NCBI GenBank assembly: GCA_004017535.1
Contig: SAJS01000006.1
Location: 62,001 to 126,000, forward strand
DNA: 64,000 bases
Source of the DNA: Mesorhizobium sp.
GTDB taxonomy: Bacteria > Pseudomonadota > Alphaproteobacteria > Rhizobiales > Rhizobiaceae
Direction of reading: 5' to 3'
Both the position numbers and the translations under genes were made by a program. The notes under the pieces are model-generated. The model made no database searches and was not told where the DNA came from. It saw only the letters and a program-made list of their open reading frames with translations. This document shows positions 53,463 to 62,900 of the stretch, in pieces (positions within the stretch are counted from its first letter, which is position 1; each line of letters starts with the position of its first letter).

Positions 53463-53999
53463 ATGCAACACGCTCACGCCGTCAATTTCCAGGAAAGTCT
53501 CTCGATGGAATGGGTTTCGATTTCTCAAATCGATGGCAGCAGCTTGCGATCGGTTTTTGCGTGTTTCCCCTCAGGTGTGGTTGCGCTATGCGCCCTGATC
53601 GATGGGGTGCCAACTGGAATGGCAATCAGCTCATTCACGTCAGTGTCGCTTGAGCCGGCGCTGGTCTCTATCTGCATCCAGAAAAGCTCCTCAACTTGGC
53701 AAAAGCTGGAGCGCTGTGATTGGACGGGGTTATCGATACTGGGGGCTTCGCAAGCCGAAACGTGTCGTCAGCTTTCTCAAAAGACGGGTGATCGATTCGC
53801 TAATGTCGAATGGAGCAGTTCTCCCCGCGGCGCCGTTTTCATAAACGGCGCGATCGCTTGCCTGGAATGTCGCTTCTACAAAACTGTCGACGCCGGCGAT
53901 CACATCTTGGCCCTTCTGGAATTATCAGCCCATTCCGTGCCGCGGCCTGCTCAGCCGCTGGTCTTTCATGATCGACGCTTTCGCGAATTAGCCGTCTGA
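53463..53999 (+). CDS. Flavin reductase-like protein (HpaC/RutF/NtaB type)
   Basis: 178 residues from ATG 53463 (GAGGA 8 nt upstream); a GTG at 53448 overlapping the previous stop is possible. FMN-binding split-barrel: FACFPSGVVALCALIDGVPTGMAISSF, SLEPALVSICIQKSSSTW, and DHILALLELSA near the end. It supplies reduced flavin to the monooxygenase just upstream and perhaps to the copy at 16933. Confidence 0.88.
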   Translation: MQHAHAVNFQESLSMEWVSISQIDGSSLRSVFACFPSGVVALCALIDGVPTGMAISSFTSVSLEPALVSICIQKSSSTWQKLERCDWTGLSILGASQAETCRQLSQKTGDRFANVEWSSSPRGAVFINGAIACLECRFYKTVDAGDHILALLELSAHSVPRPAQPLVFHDRRFRELAV

Positions 54000-54014
54000 A
54001 CGCGCAGCACAATC

Positions 54015-54647
54015 ATGGGAGGTGCTTTGAGGCCCGAAGTGACTGAACTCGAGACACATCCGGCTGAGCTGCCGGAATCGGCATTGGATCGGCTTTTCCG
54101 AGAGGCGCGAACCCACAATGGTTGGCTCGACGGGCAGGTGACGGACGCGACGCTGAGACGGCTCTACGATTTGGTCAAAATGGGACCGACATCCGGCAAT
54201 TGCTGTCCCGGTCGTTTTGTTTTTGTCCGCACGGCCAAGGGAAAGGAGCGGCTGCGGCCGGCGCTGTCTTCAGGCAATATGGAAAAGACCATGTCTGCCC
54301 CGGTCACCGTGATTGTGGCGCACGACATGTCATTCTACGACAAACTGCCCGAGCTCTTCCCGCATAGGGACGCCAGACCATGGTTCACTTCAAGCCCGGC
54401 CCTGGCGGAAGAGACTGCGTTCCGAAATGGCACCTTGCAAGGAGCCTACCTTATTTTGGCAGCCCGTGCGCTCGGGCTCGATACGGGACCAATGTCAGGC
54501 TTCAAAAACGACGTGATAGACGAAGCGTTTTTTAAGGGAACGACCTGGCGATCAAATTTTCTCGTGAATCTCGGCCATGGCGACCCAGAGAGACTGTTCG
54601 GACGGCTACCCCGTCTGACAATGGATGACGCCTGCAGGTTCGAGTGA
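54015..54647 (+). CDS. rutE: Nitroreductase-family protein, RutE-like (malonic semialdehyde reductase type)
   Basis: 210 residues. RutE family: [89 protein letters not shown] all follow the RutE pattern closely. In pyrimidine use, RutE reduces malonic semialdehyde to 3-hydroxypropionate with NADPH. Here it is in an operon with a flavin monooxygenase and flavin reductase but without RutB or RutC, so the small aldehyde may arise from a different compound. Confidence 0.88.
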   Translation: MGGALRPEVTELETHPAELPESALDRLFREARTHNGWLDGQVTDATLRRLYDLVKMGPTSGNCCPGRFVFVRTAKGKERLRPALSSGNMEKTMSAPVTVIVAHDMSFYDKLPELFPHRDARPWFTSSPALAEETAFRNGTLQGAYLILAARALGLDTGPMSGFKNDVIDEAFFKGTTWRSNFLVNLGHGDPERLFGRLPRLTMDDACRFE

Positions 54648-54658
54648 GGCGGCAAAAC

Positions 54659-54673
54659 CAAAATTAAATTTCA
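54659..54673. promoter_or_regulatory. IclR-type 15-bp motif, site 12
   Basis: CAAAATTAAATTTCA, 122 nt upstream of the second transporter operon. 13 of 15 positions fit. Confidence 0.5.
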
Positions 54674-54795
54674 TTTTGTTTGACACGCGACTTCTCCAGC
54701 ATATGATGATTGAGCGGAGCCCCGCGGAACCAAGAAAAAAATGGCCAGGAGGACTGGTCGACAGAAACTATCAAACGGAACAATGGGAGTTGAAA

Positions 54796-55869
54796 ATGAA
54801 AGGCGAAAATTCACTTCACAGGTTGTCGCGCCGGCAGTTGCTGAAGACGGCAGTCGCAGGGTCGGCCGCCTTTACGATAGCGGGGCTCGCGGCCCCGTCG
54901 ATCGCCAGGAGCCAGCCGAAGGAACTCATGGTGACTTGCGGAGGCGGGGACTGGCTGGAGCTTTTGAAAAAAGCCTGGTTCAACGACTATGCCAAGGTCG
55001 ACATTCCGATCAATCCGCAGCCGTACAAGGGCCTGGCGGAGCTCAAGGCCATGGTGGAGGCCAAGGCTTGGGGCCAGGCAGACATTGTGCTAGGCTCCGC
55101 CGGCGACGCGGCCATGGCGCAGGCCATGGGCCTGTCGGAACCGATCGACTATAGCATCGTGGACAAGTCTTCGCTTCTGCCAGGCACGTTCGACGATAAC
55201 TATATCATTGTCGATGTCGCCGCCTCCGTGCTCGCTTGGAACACCGATGCGTTTCCATCCGGCAAGGAGCCGAAGAACTGGACGGAATTTTTCAGCCCCG
55301 ATCTCAAGTCTCCCCGGGCTCTCTTCAAGGGCTCAAACCAGACGCTGGAGATCGCCACGCTCAGCCGCGGGATCTCAATCAAGGATCTCTATCCTTTCGA
55401 CATCACAAAGGCGCTGGACGTGCTCCAAAAAGTGCGGGATTCGATTTCCTGGTATGAAGGCGGTGCTCAGTCGCAGCAGATGATAAGCAGTCGCGAGGTT
55501 GACCTCGCAATGCTCTGGATCAACCGGGCTGACACGCTCGTCCAAGACAAGCGCCCCGTTAATTACACCCCGACCAATACGGTACTGGACGGCGACGCTA
55601 TCATCATTCCGAAAGGCCATCCCAATAAGGATGCAGCGATGAAGTTTGCTGCCTATATGGCCAGTCCAGAACCGCAGGCGCGGCTGACCAATCTGGTGGC
55701 TCTGGGGCCCTCGAACACCAAGGCTGTACCCCTTTGCGATCCAGCGCGCCTTGCCAGGACGGCAATGGATCCGAAGTATGCTTCGACCAACCGGTTCCAG
55801 GATTTCAAGTGGCTGGCGGCGAACGCCGACAAGCTGAACACTGAATGGAATAAGTGGCTTTTGGGTTGA
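54796..55869 (+). CDS. ABC transporter substrate-binding protein, polyamine type (system B)
   Basis: 357 residues from ATG 54796 (GGGAG 6 nt upstream). Tat-type leader LSRRQLLKTAVAGSAAF followed by TIAGLAAPSIARS. The mature part is a PotD-like fold (ELMVTCGGGDWLELLKKAWF; DIVLGSAGDAAMAQAMG; PVNYTPTNTVLDGDAIIIPKG). It begins transporter system B. It is only distantly similar to the system A protein, so two ligands or a recent recruitment are possible. Confidence 0.9.
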   Translation: MKGENSLHRLSRRQLLKTAVAGSAAFTIAGLAAPSIARSQPKELMVTCGGGDWLELLKKAWFNDYAKVDIPINPQPYKGLAELKAMVEAKAWGQADIVLGSAGDAAMAQAMGLSEPIDYSIVDKSSLLPGTFDDNYIIVDVAASVLAWNTDAFPSGKEPKNWTEFFSPDLKSPRALFKGSNQTLEIATLSRGISIKDLYPFDITKALDVLQKVRDSISWYEGGAQSQQMISSREVDLAMLWINRADTLVQDKRPVNYTPTNTVLDGDAIIIPKGHPNKDAAMKFAAYMASPEPQARLTNLVALGPSNTKAVPLCDPARLARTAMDPKYASTNRFQDFKWLAANADKLNTEWNKWLLG

Positions 55870-55888
55870 TTGCCTCCCAGGCTGATCA

Positions 55889-55921
55889 GGTGCCGCCGAT
55901 CGGAACTTGATCGGCGGCACC
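55889..55921 (+). terminator. Strong hairpin after the binding-protein gene (system B)
   Basis: A perfect 13-bp stem (GGTGCCGCCGATC with GATCGGCGGCACC) around a 7-nt loop, 19 nt after the binding-protein stop. No T-run; probably an attenuator or mRNA 3'-end protector. Confidence 0.6.
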
Positions 55922-55989
55922 ACTTTGGTGATCGATATGCAGACCGGTTTGTCAAATCGGTGACTCGACGTTTTCAAGGGATTGGCGAT

Positions 55990-56841
55990 ATGAGCCGTCA
56001 GAAGGCATGGACGCCCGAGAGGGCCCTTCAGTTCATGATCATTCCGCCCGCCTTGCTGCTGGTCCCTACGTTCGTTCTACCGTTGGCGGTTGTGCTATCG
56101 CGAAGCGTTAGCGGAACCTCCTTTGACTTCACCCAGTTTCAAGAAATTCTCGGCAACGCTGTCTATCTCAAAGTGCTCTATATCACATTCAAGACAGCCT
56201 TGATTTCGACCGTAGTCGCGCTACTAATTGGATTTCCTATAGCCCAAGTGATTTCCACTTCACCTCCTGTCGTCGCGAACCTGCTGTTCGCCTGTGTCAT
56301 GGTACCGCTCTGGACCAGCGTAGTTACACGAACTTACGCTTGGCTCGCGATACTTGGCAGGGGCGGAGTTCTGAATTCTGCTCTACAGAGCCTTGGTTGG
56401 ATCGATCAGCCTCTAACTCTCATCCACAACCAGCTCTCCGTGCAGATAGGCATGGTACAGGTAATGATGCCTATGATGATACTGCCTTTATCTAGTACAA
56501 TGCGGCAGATTGATCGCACGAAGCTAATGGCAGCCGCGATTTTAGGTGCCAATCCGATCCGAGCTTTTGTTCACATTTACATTCCAATGTGCCTGCCAGG
56601 CATCGTGTCCGGTTCGGTTCTGGTCTTTATCACCGCGCTTGGATTCTACGTGACGCCCGCATTGCTGGGGGGTGATCAGAACACGATGATTGCCGTCCTC
56701 ATCGAGCAGCAAGTGACAAAGACACTGAATTGGCCTCTTGCTTCTGCATTGGCCACGGTGCTTTTGCTCGTCGTGATAACCACGCTTTGGGTGATTTCAC
56801 TTGTAGCCAAATGGCGCGGCATCAAGATCGGTGTGTCGTGA
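55990..56841 (+). CDS. ABC transporter permease, PotB-like (system B)
   Basis: 283 residues from ATG 55990; the frame is open upstream but that covers the hairpin. Six helices with LGANPIRAFVHIYIPMCLPGI as the ATPase-docking loop. Its stop overlaps the next ATG by one base, so it is translationally coupled to the second permease. Confidence 0.92.
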   Translation: MSRQKAWTPERALQFMIIPPALLLVPTFVLPLAVVLSRSVSGTSFDFTQFQEILGNAVYLKVLYITFKTALISTVVALLIGFPIAQVISTSPPVVANLLFACVMVPLWTSVVTRTYAWLAILGRGGVLNSALQSLGWIDQPLTLIHNQLSVQIGMVQVMMPMMILPLSSTMRQIDRTKLMAAAILGANPIRAFVHIYIPMCLPGIVSGSVLVFITALGFYVTPALLGGDQNTMIAVLIEQQVTKTLNWPLASALATVLLLVVITTLWVISLVAKWRGIKIGVS

Positions 56842-57653
56842 TGTGGCCGCTGTTCAATCGATTGGTTAAAGCCGTGTCATTGGCAGTGACGGCAGTCAGC
56901 GTGATTTACATGCTGACGCCGATTTTGGTCATTGTTCCGGTTTCCTTCAGCTCGGACCGCTACATCAGTTTTCCGGTTCCAGGTTATTCGCCGCAGTGGT
57001 ACGAAAAAATGCTCGGGAGCGAGGGCTACCGATTGGCAATCTGGAATACGTTGATAACAGGCACGTCTGTTGCGGCGATCGCCGCAATCTTCGGCACACT
57101 AACTGCGCTTGCGATCGTCCGAGGCAAGGTTCGTTTTGGTCGCGCCCTGACAGGTTTGGCGGTTGCCCCGTTGATCATGCCCCAAATCATAGTGGCCATT
57201 GGAGCATACCCGGTAGTGGCGTCAGTCGGTCTTATCGGCACAAAGCTTGGGGTGATACTGATCCATTCAGCGATCGCATTACCACTGGTATTCATTACGG
57301 TATCGAGTTCTCTTCGCAGTTACTCCCCCAATATGGAATTGGCGGCTATGACACTCGGCGCCGATGACTGGCGCACTTTCGTTCACGTAACCTGGCCGAT
57401 GATCCGCCTTGGAGTGATTGTTGGAGCAATCTTCGCCTTCGCTGCCTCGTTCGACGAGATTATCATCGCTCTGTTCCTGACGGACGCGTCTTCGGTGACA
57501 TTGCCGGTGTACATGTGGAACGAGTTGCGGTTCCAGATGGAGCCAACCATCGCGGCGGCCTCGACGCTCGCCATCGTCGTATCCTTGAGTCTTCTTTCGG
57601 CGGTGGCGCTGCTGCAGCGAGCAGGCCACAAGAAGTTCCACAAGCAGGGATAG
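56841..57653 (+). CDS. ABC transporter permease, PotC-like (system B)
   Basis: 270 residues. Six helices; docking loop ELAAMTLGADDWRTFVHVTWP. Overlaps the previous gene by one base. Pairs with the PotB-like subunit. Confidence 0.92.
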   Translation: MWPLFNRLVKAVSLAVTAVSVIYMLTPILVIVPVSFSSDRYISFPVPGYSPQWYEKMLGSEGYRLAIWNTLITGTSVAAIAAIFGTLTALAIVRGKVRFGRALTGLAVAPLIMPQIIVAIGAYPVVASVGLIGTKLGVILIHSAIALPLVFITVSSSLRSYSPNMELAAMTLGADDWRTFVHVTWPMIRLGVIVGAIFAFAASFDEIIIALFLTDASSVTLPVYMWNELRFQMEPTIAAASTLAIVVSLSLLSAVALLQRAGHKKFHKQG

Positions 57654-57710
57654 GGTCAGCGCCCAATGGGTATCAGTTTCTTTCACACGCAGACCGGAGG
57701 CCGGAACGCT

Positions 57711-58796
57711 ATGAATCCTGCAATCGGAAAGCGTATCGACTATCGGGGCATCACAAAGGCCTATGGCAAGCATGTTGCTTTAAAGCCAACGGATCTCACG
57801 ATCGAAGCAGGAGAGTTCTTCGCTATCATCGGACCGAGTGGATCGGGCAAGACAACCTTGCTGGGTCTAACCGCGGGATTTGTAGCGCCGTCTGGGGGAG
57901 ACATTCTCATAGATGGGCGGTCGATCGGAGGTGTCCCGCCGTTTAAGCGCAATATTGGGATGGTCTTTCAAAACTATTCACTTTTCCTGCACAAGACAGT
58001 CGCCGAAAACGTCGCCTTTCCACTGAAAATGCGCGGAGTGGCAGCTCGAGAAATTGAGGCACGGGTTGCCGACGCGCTCGCTCAGGTGAGGCTCGCCGAC
58101 TATGCCGGCCGCCTTCCGACTGCTCTCTCTGGCGGTCAGCAGCAACGTGTCGCCTTTGCCCGTGCCGCGGTCTACAATCCGTCACTCCTAGTCATGGATG
58201 AGCCGCTGAGCGCGCTCGACAAGAACCTACGAGAGGGACTCCAGTTCGAGATCAAGCAGCTGCACGCGAAGTTTGGTTCCACGGTCCTCTATGTGACGCA
58301 CGACCAAGGTGAGGCCGCGGCCATGGCCAACCGCATCGCAATCATGGATGCGGGCGAGATCGTGCAGATAGGCTCTGCGAAAGAGCTTTACAGTCGCCCC
58401 CGAAATCGCTTCGTCGCGTCGTTCTTGGGAAGTGCCAACATTTTTCCGGTTGATACGTTAGAACGGCGTGGGACGACTGCAATAGCGCATTGCGAAGGCG
58501 GCCTCACCCTCAAGGGGATCCTCTCGGGGGACGTTCAGCAAAGGGCCTGCGTCTGCGTACGCCCAGAGGCGATCGTCGTCACACCAGTGAGGATCGACCG
58601 CGAAAACGCGCTTGAAGGCGAGGTCATCGACACGACCTTCTCAAATGGAATCCAAAGGCACTGGGTACGGTTAAGCACCGGTGCCGTCGTGGAACAGCAG
58701 CAGCACATCAACCGAGACAGATACGCCGCAGGTGTAGGTGAGCAGGTATTTGTCGAGTGGAGCGCGGGCGACAGCCTAGTCATTAATATGGAGTAA
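57711..58796 (+). CDS. ABC transporter ATP-binding protein, PotA-like (system B)
   Basis: 361 residues from ATG 57711 (GGAGG upstream); an ATG at 57666 lacks a ribosome site. Walker A GPSGSGKTT, signature LSGGQQQRVAFARA, Walker B LLVMDEPLSALD and YVTHDQGEA are intact; a TOBE domain follows (about 270-360). Last gene of system B, which ends next to an IS remnant. Confidence 0.93.
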   Translation: MNPAIGKRIDYRGITKAYGKHVALKPTDLTIEAGEFFAIIGPSGSGKTTLLGLTAGFVAPSGGDILIDGRSIGGVPPFKRNIGMVFQNYSLFLHKTVAENVAFPLKMRGVAAREIEARVADALAQVRLADYAGRLPTALSGGQQQRVAFARAAVYNPSLLVMDEPLSALDKNLREGLQFEIKQLHAKFGSTVLYVTHDQGEAAAMANRIAIMDAGEIVQIGSAKELYSRPRNRFVASFLGSANIFPVDTLERRGTTAIAHCEGGLTLKGILSGDVQQRACVCVRPEAIVVTPVRIDRENALEGEVIDTTFSNGIQRHWVRLSTGAVVEQQQHINRDRYAAGVGEQVFVEWSAGDSLVINME

Positions 58797-58849
58797 GAGA
58801 GGCTTAGGTTCCGATCGACAGATCTGAGGCTCAGTTAGGCGCCGGTAAC

Positions 58850-58967
58850 TGGAAGGCGAAGTGTGGCGGGATGGACGCGTTCGACGCCAAGCACCTGAAG
58901 GCCCTGGAAGACGAGAGTGCGAACCTGAAGAAGCTGCTGGCGGATCAGATGCTGGAAGCCTCGGCGT
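58850..58967 (+). mobile_element. IS3-family transposase OrfA remnant
   Basis: The forward frame from 58850 reads CGGMDAFDAKHLKALEDESA then NLKKLLADQMLEA, the conserved leucine-rich end of IS3-family OrfA. Only about 35 codons remain; OrfB and inverted repeats are absent. It marks an old insertion or recombination point between the catabolic island and the transfer genes. The sequence at 58797-58849 is unassigned. Confidence 0.7.
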
Positions 58968-59203
58968 ATCTTTGCTCGAAGTGGCTCCTCGTGTCCGCAA
59001 TGGGGTCGTAAACGGACAGGAAAATATTGCCTGACGAAGCGGCCGCTGAACGACAGCTTCACCGCCACGCGTCCCATAACCGGACAGTCCGCAGTCGGCC
59101 CCGGATCGGACGTTTGGCATCCCGAGAAGGCAACCTCGCCCGCCGGCATGATGGCGAGCAGCGCTTCGATGTTGAGGTCTCCGCGCCGCTCGCCATCGGC
59201 CAC
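58962..59203 (-). pseudogene. Truncated reading frame after traD
   Basis: Begins at a GTG 2 nt after the traD stop and reads MADGERRGDLNIEALLA then IMPAGEVAFSGCQTSDPG. It runs into the IS3 remnant, where the native sequence is lost (the frame nominally stays open to 58835). No family recognised. traG is usually found after traD in related modules, but this frame does not look like the TraG N-terminus. Confidence 0.4.
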
Positions 59204-59205
59204 AC

Positions 59206-59454
59206 CTATTTTCCCTGGCTGTTTTGCTTTTCATGCCGTTCCGCATTGAATGCCTGCTTTCCCTTTGCGGCCCAAAGGTCCCGCGCATGCTCGGCTTCAT
59301 GGCTATTGAGTTTGTCGGCCATCCAGAGCAGAGCGCCGTAGATGATGGCGCGATCGTCTTTGGTCAGGTCGAGGATGCCGGCTTTGACGACGAGCCCGCC
59401 GAGTTCAATCAGATGACGAGTGCGCTTGCGGCGCTCGACCTGCCAGGTACGCAT
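59206..59454 (-). CDS. traD: Conjugal transfer protein TraD
   Basis: 82 residues. RKRTRHLIELGGLVVKAGIL and DLTKDDRAIIYGALLWMA match the small TraD of Ti-type and rhizobial transfer regions, not the large coupling protein TraD of F. Starts 1 nt after the traC stop. Assists relaxosome assembly at oriT; precise role is unknown. Confidence 0.85.
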   Translation of the reverse strand: MRTWQVERRKRTRHLIELGGLVVKAGILDLTKDDRAIIYGALLWMADKLNSHEAEHARDLWAAKGKQAFNAERHEKQNSQGK

Positions 59455-59455
59455 G

Positions 59456-59782
59456 TCATTGCGATCCCGAGCCGCCTGCCGGCGATTGCGGGCTGGCTTG
59501 ATGCGCTGGAGCGCTACGTCGGTTGCTTTGAGATGCCGAAGCAGTTCGCCGGGAACCGCTCTCGAAAAACGTCACCCCACGCTTTGCCCATGCCTCACGC
59601 TTTCCGGTATCTTTCGTTTCAGCGATGGCTGCGAGCGCCCCAGCGAGTTCGTCCGTGCTGAGTTGATCGGCGCCCGTCGCGATCACCAGTTCGCCAAGCT
59701 GCTGCACCTTTCGCGTTCTGAGCTCTCGCGCCTTTTCTTCCAGCGCCTTCAGTTCGGCGTCGAAGTCACGTGGTTTGCGCAT
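59456..59782 (-). CDS. traC: Conjugal transfer protein TraC
   Basis: 108 residues from ATG 59782 (GGAG 6 nt upstream); an ATG at 59794 is less likely. The N-terminal coiled region (FDAELKALEEKARELRTRKV) and QLGELVIATGADQLSTDELA follow Ti-plasmid TraC, an accessory relaxosome protein. The C-terminal 30 residues are Ser/Gln/Ala-rich and less conserved. Divergent from traA across oriT. Confidence 0.85.
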   Translation of the reverse strand: MRKPRDFDAELKALEEKARELRTRKVQQLGELVIATGADQLSTDELAGALAAIAETKDTGKREAWAKRGVTFFESGSRRTASASQSNRRSAPAHQASPQSPAGGSGSQ

Positions 59783-59896
59783 GACTGTCTCCATCGGTTG
59801 TCGATGCGGCGATGATAGGGGAGCACCTGCCGGATGGCTTCAGGGTTGCCGAGACAGCCCGGGACGGGCTGGTCCATCCCGAGATTTTTTCGAGGG

Positions 59897-59924
59897 AGGG
59901 CGCGCTTATACGTCGTGCCGACGT
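59897..59924. other. Origin of transfer (oriT) core
   Basis: AGGGCGCGCTTATACGTCG (59897-59915) is close to the nic region I recall for pTiC58 and RSF1010-like oriT sites. It is followed by a perfect inverted repeat ACGTCG-TGC-CGACGT (59910-59924). It lies between divergent traC and traA, the standard place for this transfer family. The relaxase TraA would nick here. Confidence 0.75.
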
Positions 59925-59954
59925 GCGCTTTGACGTGCAAATGATCTGGTCGCG

Positions 59955-62900
59955 ATGGCGATCTATCATCTTCACGTCAAGGTCATTGGCCGCAAGGCAG
60001 GCTCGAGCGTTGTTGCGTCGGCCGCCTACCGTTCGGCCTCGCGGCTGCGCGACGAGCGGATCGAACGCACCCATGACTTCTCGGCCAAGCGCGGCGTTGT
60101 CCATTCCGAGGTGATGCTGCCGGACAATGCGCCGGAAGCCTGGAGCGACCGCGAACGGCTTTGGAACGAGGTCGAGGCCTTCGAGGTGAGGAAGGACGCG
60201 CAGCTTGCCCGCGAGGTGGAGTTTGCCATTCCACGCGAACTGAGCCAGGCGCAAGGCGTCGAGCTGGCGCGCAACTTCGTGCAGGCCGAGTTTGTCAGCC
60301 GGGGCATGGTCGCGGATATCAATGTGCATTGGGACAGGGCAGAAGATGGAAGCCCCAAACCGCATGCCCATGTCATGCTCACCATGCGGTCCGTCGACGA
60401 GAACGGTTTCGGGGCCAAGGTTCGGGACTGGAATGCTACCCAGATGGTCGAGCGCTGGCGCCAGCGATGGGCTGAGCTTGCCAATGAGCGTTTGGCTGAA
60501 CTCGATATCGACGCCCGCATCGATCATCGCAGTCTGGACGCGCAGGGCATTGCCTTGGAACCGCAAACCCAGATTGGGGCACCGGCCCAACGCATCGAGG
60601 ACAGCGGGCTTGACGGCGCCGGCATCGAAGCAGATCGCGCCGAACTGCATCGCGAGATCGCGCGCAACAACGGCGCGCGGATCGTCGCGGATCCATCTGT
60701 GGCGCTGGATGCGATCACGCATCAGCAATCGACCTTCACCCGAAAAGACATTGCGAAGTTCGCGCATCGCCACAGCGACGGAATGGAGCAGTTCGACGCG
60801 GTGATGGCAACCATCGGCGGCGCGCCCGACCTGGTCGAACTCGGCAAGGATGGACGCGGCGAAGATCGCTTCACCACGCGGCAGATGATCGAGACCGAAC
60901 AGCGGCTGCATCGTGCGGCAGAACGCATGGCCGCAGAGGGACAGCATGCGATGAGTGATCGGCATCGTGCGACGGCTTTGGCGCACGCCAGGCAGAGCGG
61001 GCTTGTCCTCTCAGCCGAGCAGAGCGATGCACTGGATCACGTCACGGATGGCCGCGGCCTTGGTGTCGTTGTCGGTTTTGCCGGCACCGGCAAGAGCGCG
61101 ATGCTGGGCGTTGCGCGGCAGGCATGGGCAGCAGCGGGCTACGAGGTTCGAGGCGCCGCACTCTCCGGCATTGCGGCCGAGAATCTCGAAAGCGGTTCCG
61201 GCATCTCGTCCCGAACCATCGCCAGCATGGAACACAGCTGGGGACAGGGCCGCGATCTGCTCACAGCGCGTGATGTCCTGGTGATCGACGAGGCAGGCAT
61301 GGTCGGCACGCGCCAGTTGGAGCGCGTGCTTTCCCATGCGGCGGACGCTGGCGCAAAGGTCGTGCTGGTCGGCGATCCGCAGCAGTTGCAGGCGATCGAG
61401 GCGGGTGCTGCGTTCCGTTCGATCCACGAACGCCACGGCGGCGTCGAAATCGGCCAGGTGCGCCGGCAGCGCGAGGAGTGGCAGCGTGATGCCACGCGCG
61501 ATCTTGCAACCGGCAGGATCGGCGCCGCGATCGGCGCCTATGACACGCAAGGCATGGTGCACCAGGCTGCCTCGCGCGATCAGGCGCGCAGCGATCTAGT
61601 CGAGCGCTGGGATCGCGATAGGAAGGCGCAGCCAGAGGCAAGCCGGATCATTCTCACCCACACAAATGAAGAAGTGCGCGCGCTGAACAAGGCGGCACGC
61701 GAACGCATGCGCGCGACCGGAGATCTCGGCGAAGAAGTGCAGGTGGATGTCGAACGCGGTGCAAGGACCTTTGCACGCGGCGACCGCATCATGTTCCTGC
61801 GCAACGAGCGCGGTCTGGGCGTCAAGAACGGGACGCTTGGCATCGTGGATGAGGTCAGCGCACAGAGCATGACGGCACGCACCGACGACGGCAGGTTGGT
61901 GCGCTTCGATCTGAAAGACTACGCCCACATCGACCACGGCTATGCCGCGACCATTCACAAGGCGCAGGGCATGACGGTCGACCGCATCCACGTCTTGGCG
62001 ACGCCGGGCATGGATGCGCATGGCAGCTACGTGTCCCTGTCGCGGCATCGCGATGGGATGGACCTGCATTACGCCAGCGACGATTTTGCTACGCGGGAAA
62101 AGCTCGTCCGGACCCTGTCACGTGACCGCGCCAAGGACATGGCGTCAGATTACGACCAGATCGATCCCGCGCAACACTATGCCGAGCGGCGCGGAATCAC
62201 CTTCCGCCAGCGTGTGGCCGAGATCATGCGCCGGATCGTTCCGGAGAAGCTCCGCGACAGGACCGAAGGGTTGATGGACGGGTTGCGCGCGCCCGCAGGC
62301 GCCGAGTTCGGCCAAGACCGGTGGCGCAGCCCGGAAAGAGGAGATGGTGGGACTAGGCACGGCGATGCCGGCGTCGCACACGAAAGAGAAGCTGCTGCCA
62401 GGGGAGCGCAGCGCGAAACGGGTGCGTCGCTGGACCCGGAAGCGGCGCTGCGCCGCGCTCGCACGAATGCGCTTGTGCGTCACGCTCGAGCGCTCCTTGC
62501 TATGGCGAGTAGCGGAAATCCGGACGGGCAGGGGACTCCTGAGCAGATGCGCGAATTGAGAGAGGCGCGCGACGCTTTCGAGAAGGTTCGGCCTCATGGC
62601 TGGCGCGACGCCGAAGCGGCCTATGTCAAGGATCCCAAGCTAGTTCGTGAAGCGGCCGCCGGCCGAGTCAATCGCATCGTACTCGCTCTCCAGCTTGAAA
62701 CCGAAATCCGCACCGGACTGGACGCCGATCCGATCGGCCGCGCCGACCGTTTTGTGGAACGCTGGCAGAAGCTCCACCGGACCAGCCAGGATCAATACCA
62801 GTCCGGCGACATGTCCGGTTACAAGTCAACGCGCTCGGCCATGTTCGACATGGCCAAGAGCCTCGAACGCGATCCGCAACTGGAATCGCTACTCGCCAAT

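Noticed and set aside
58776-59300. A 174-codon reverse frame over the IS remnant and traD
   Set aside because: It crosses the IS3 fragment and traD in wrong frames and is Arg/Ser-rich.
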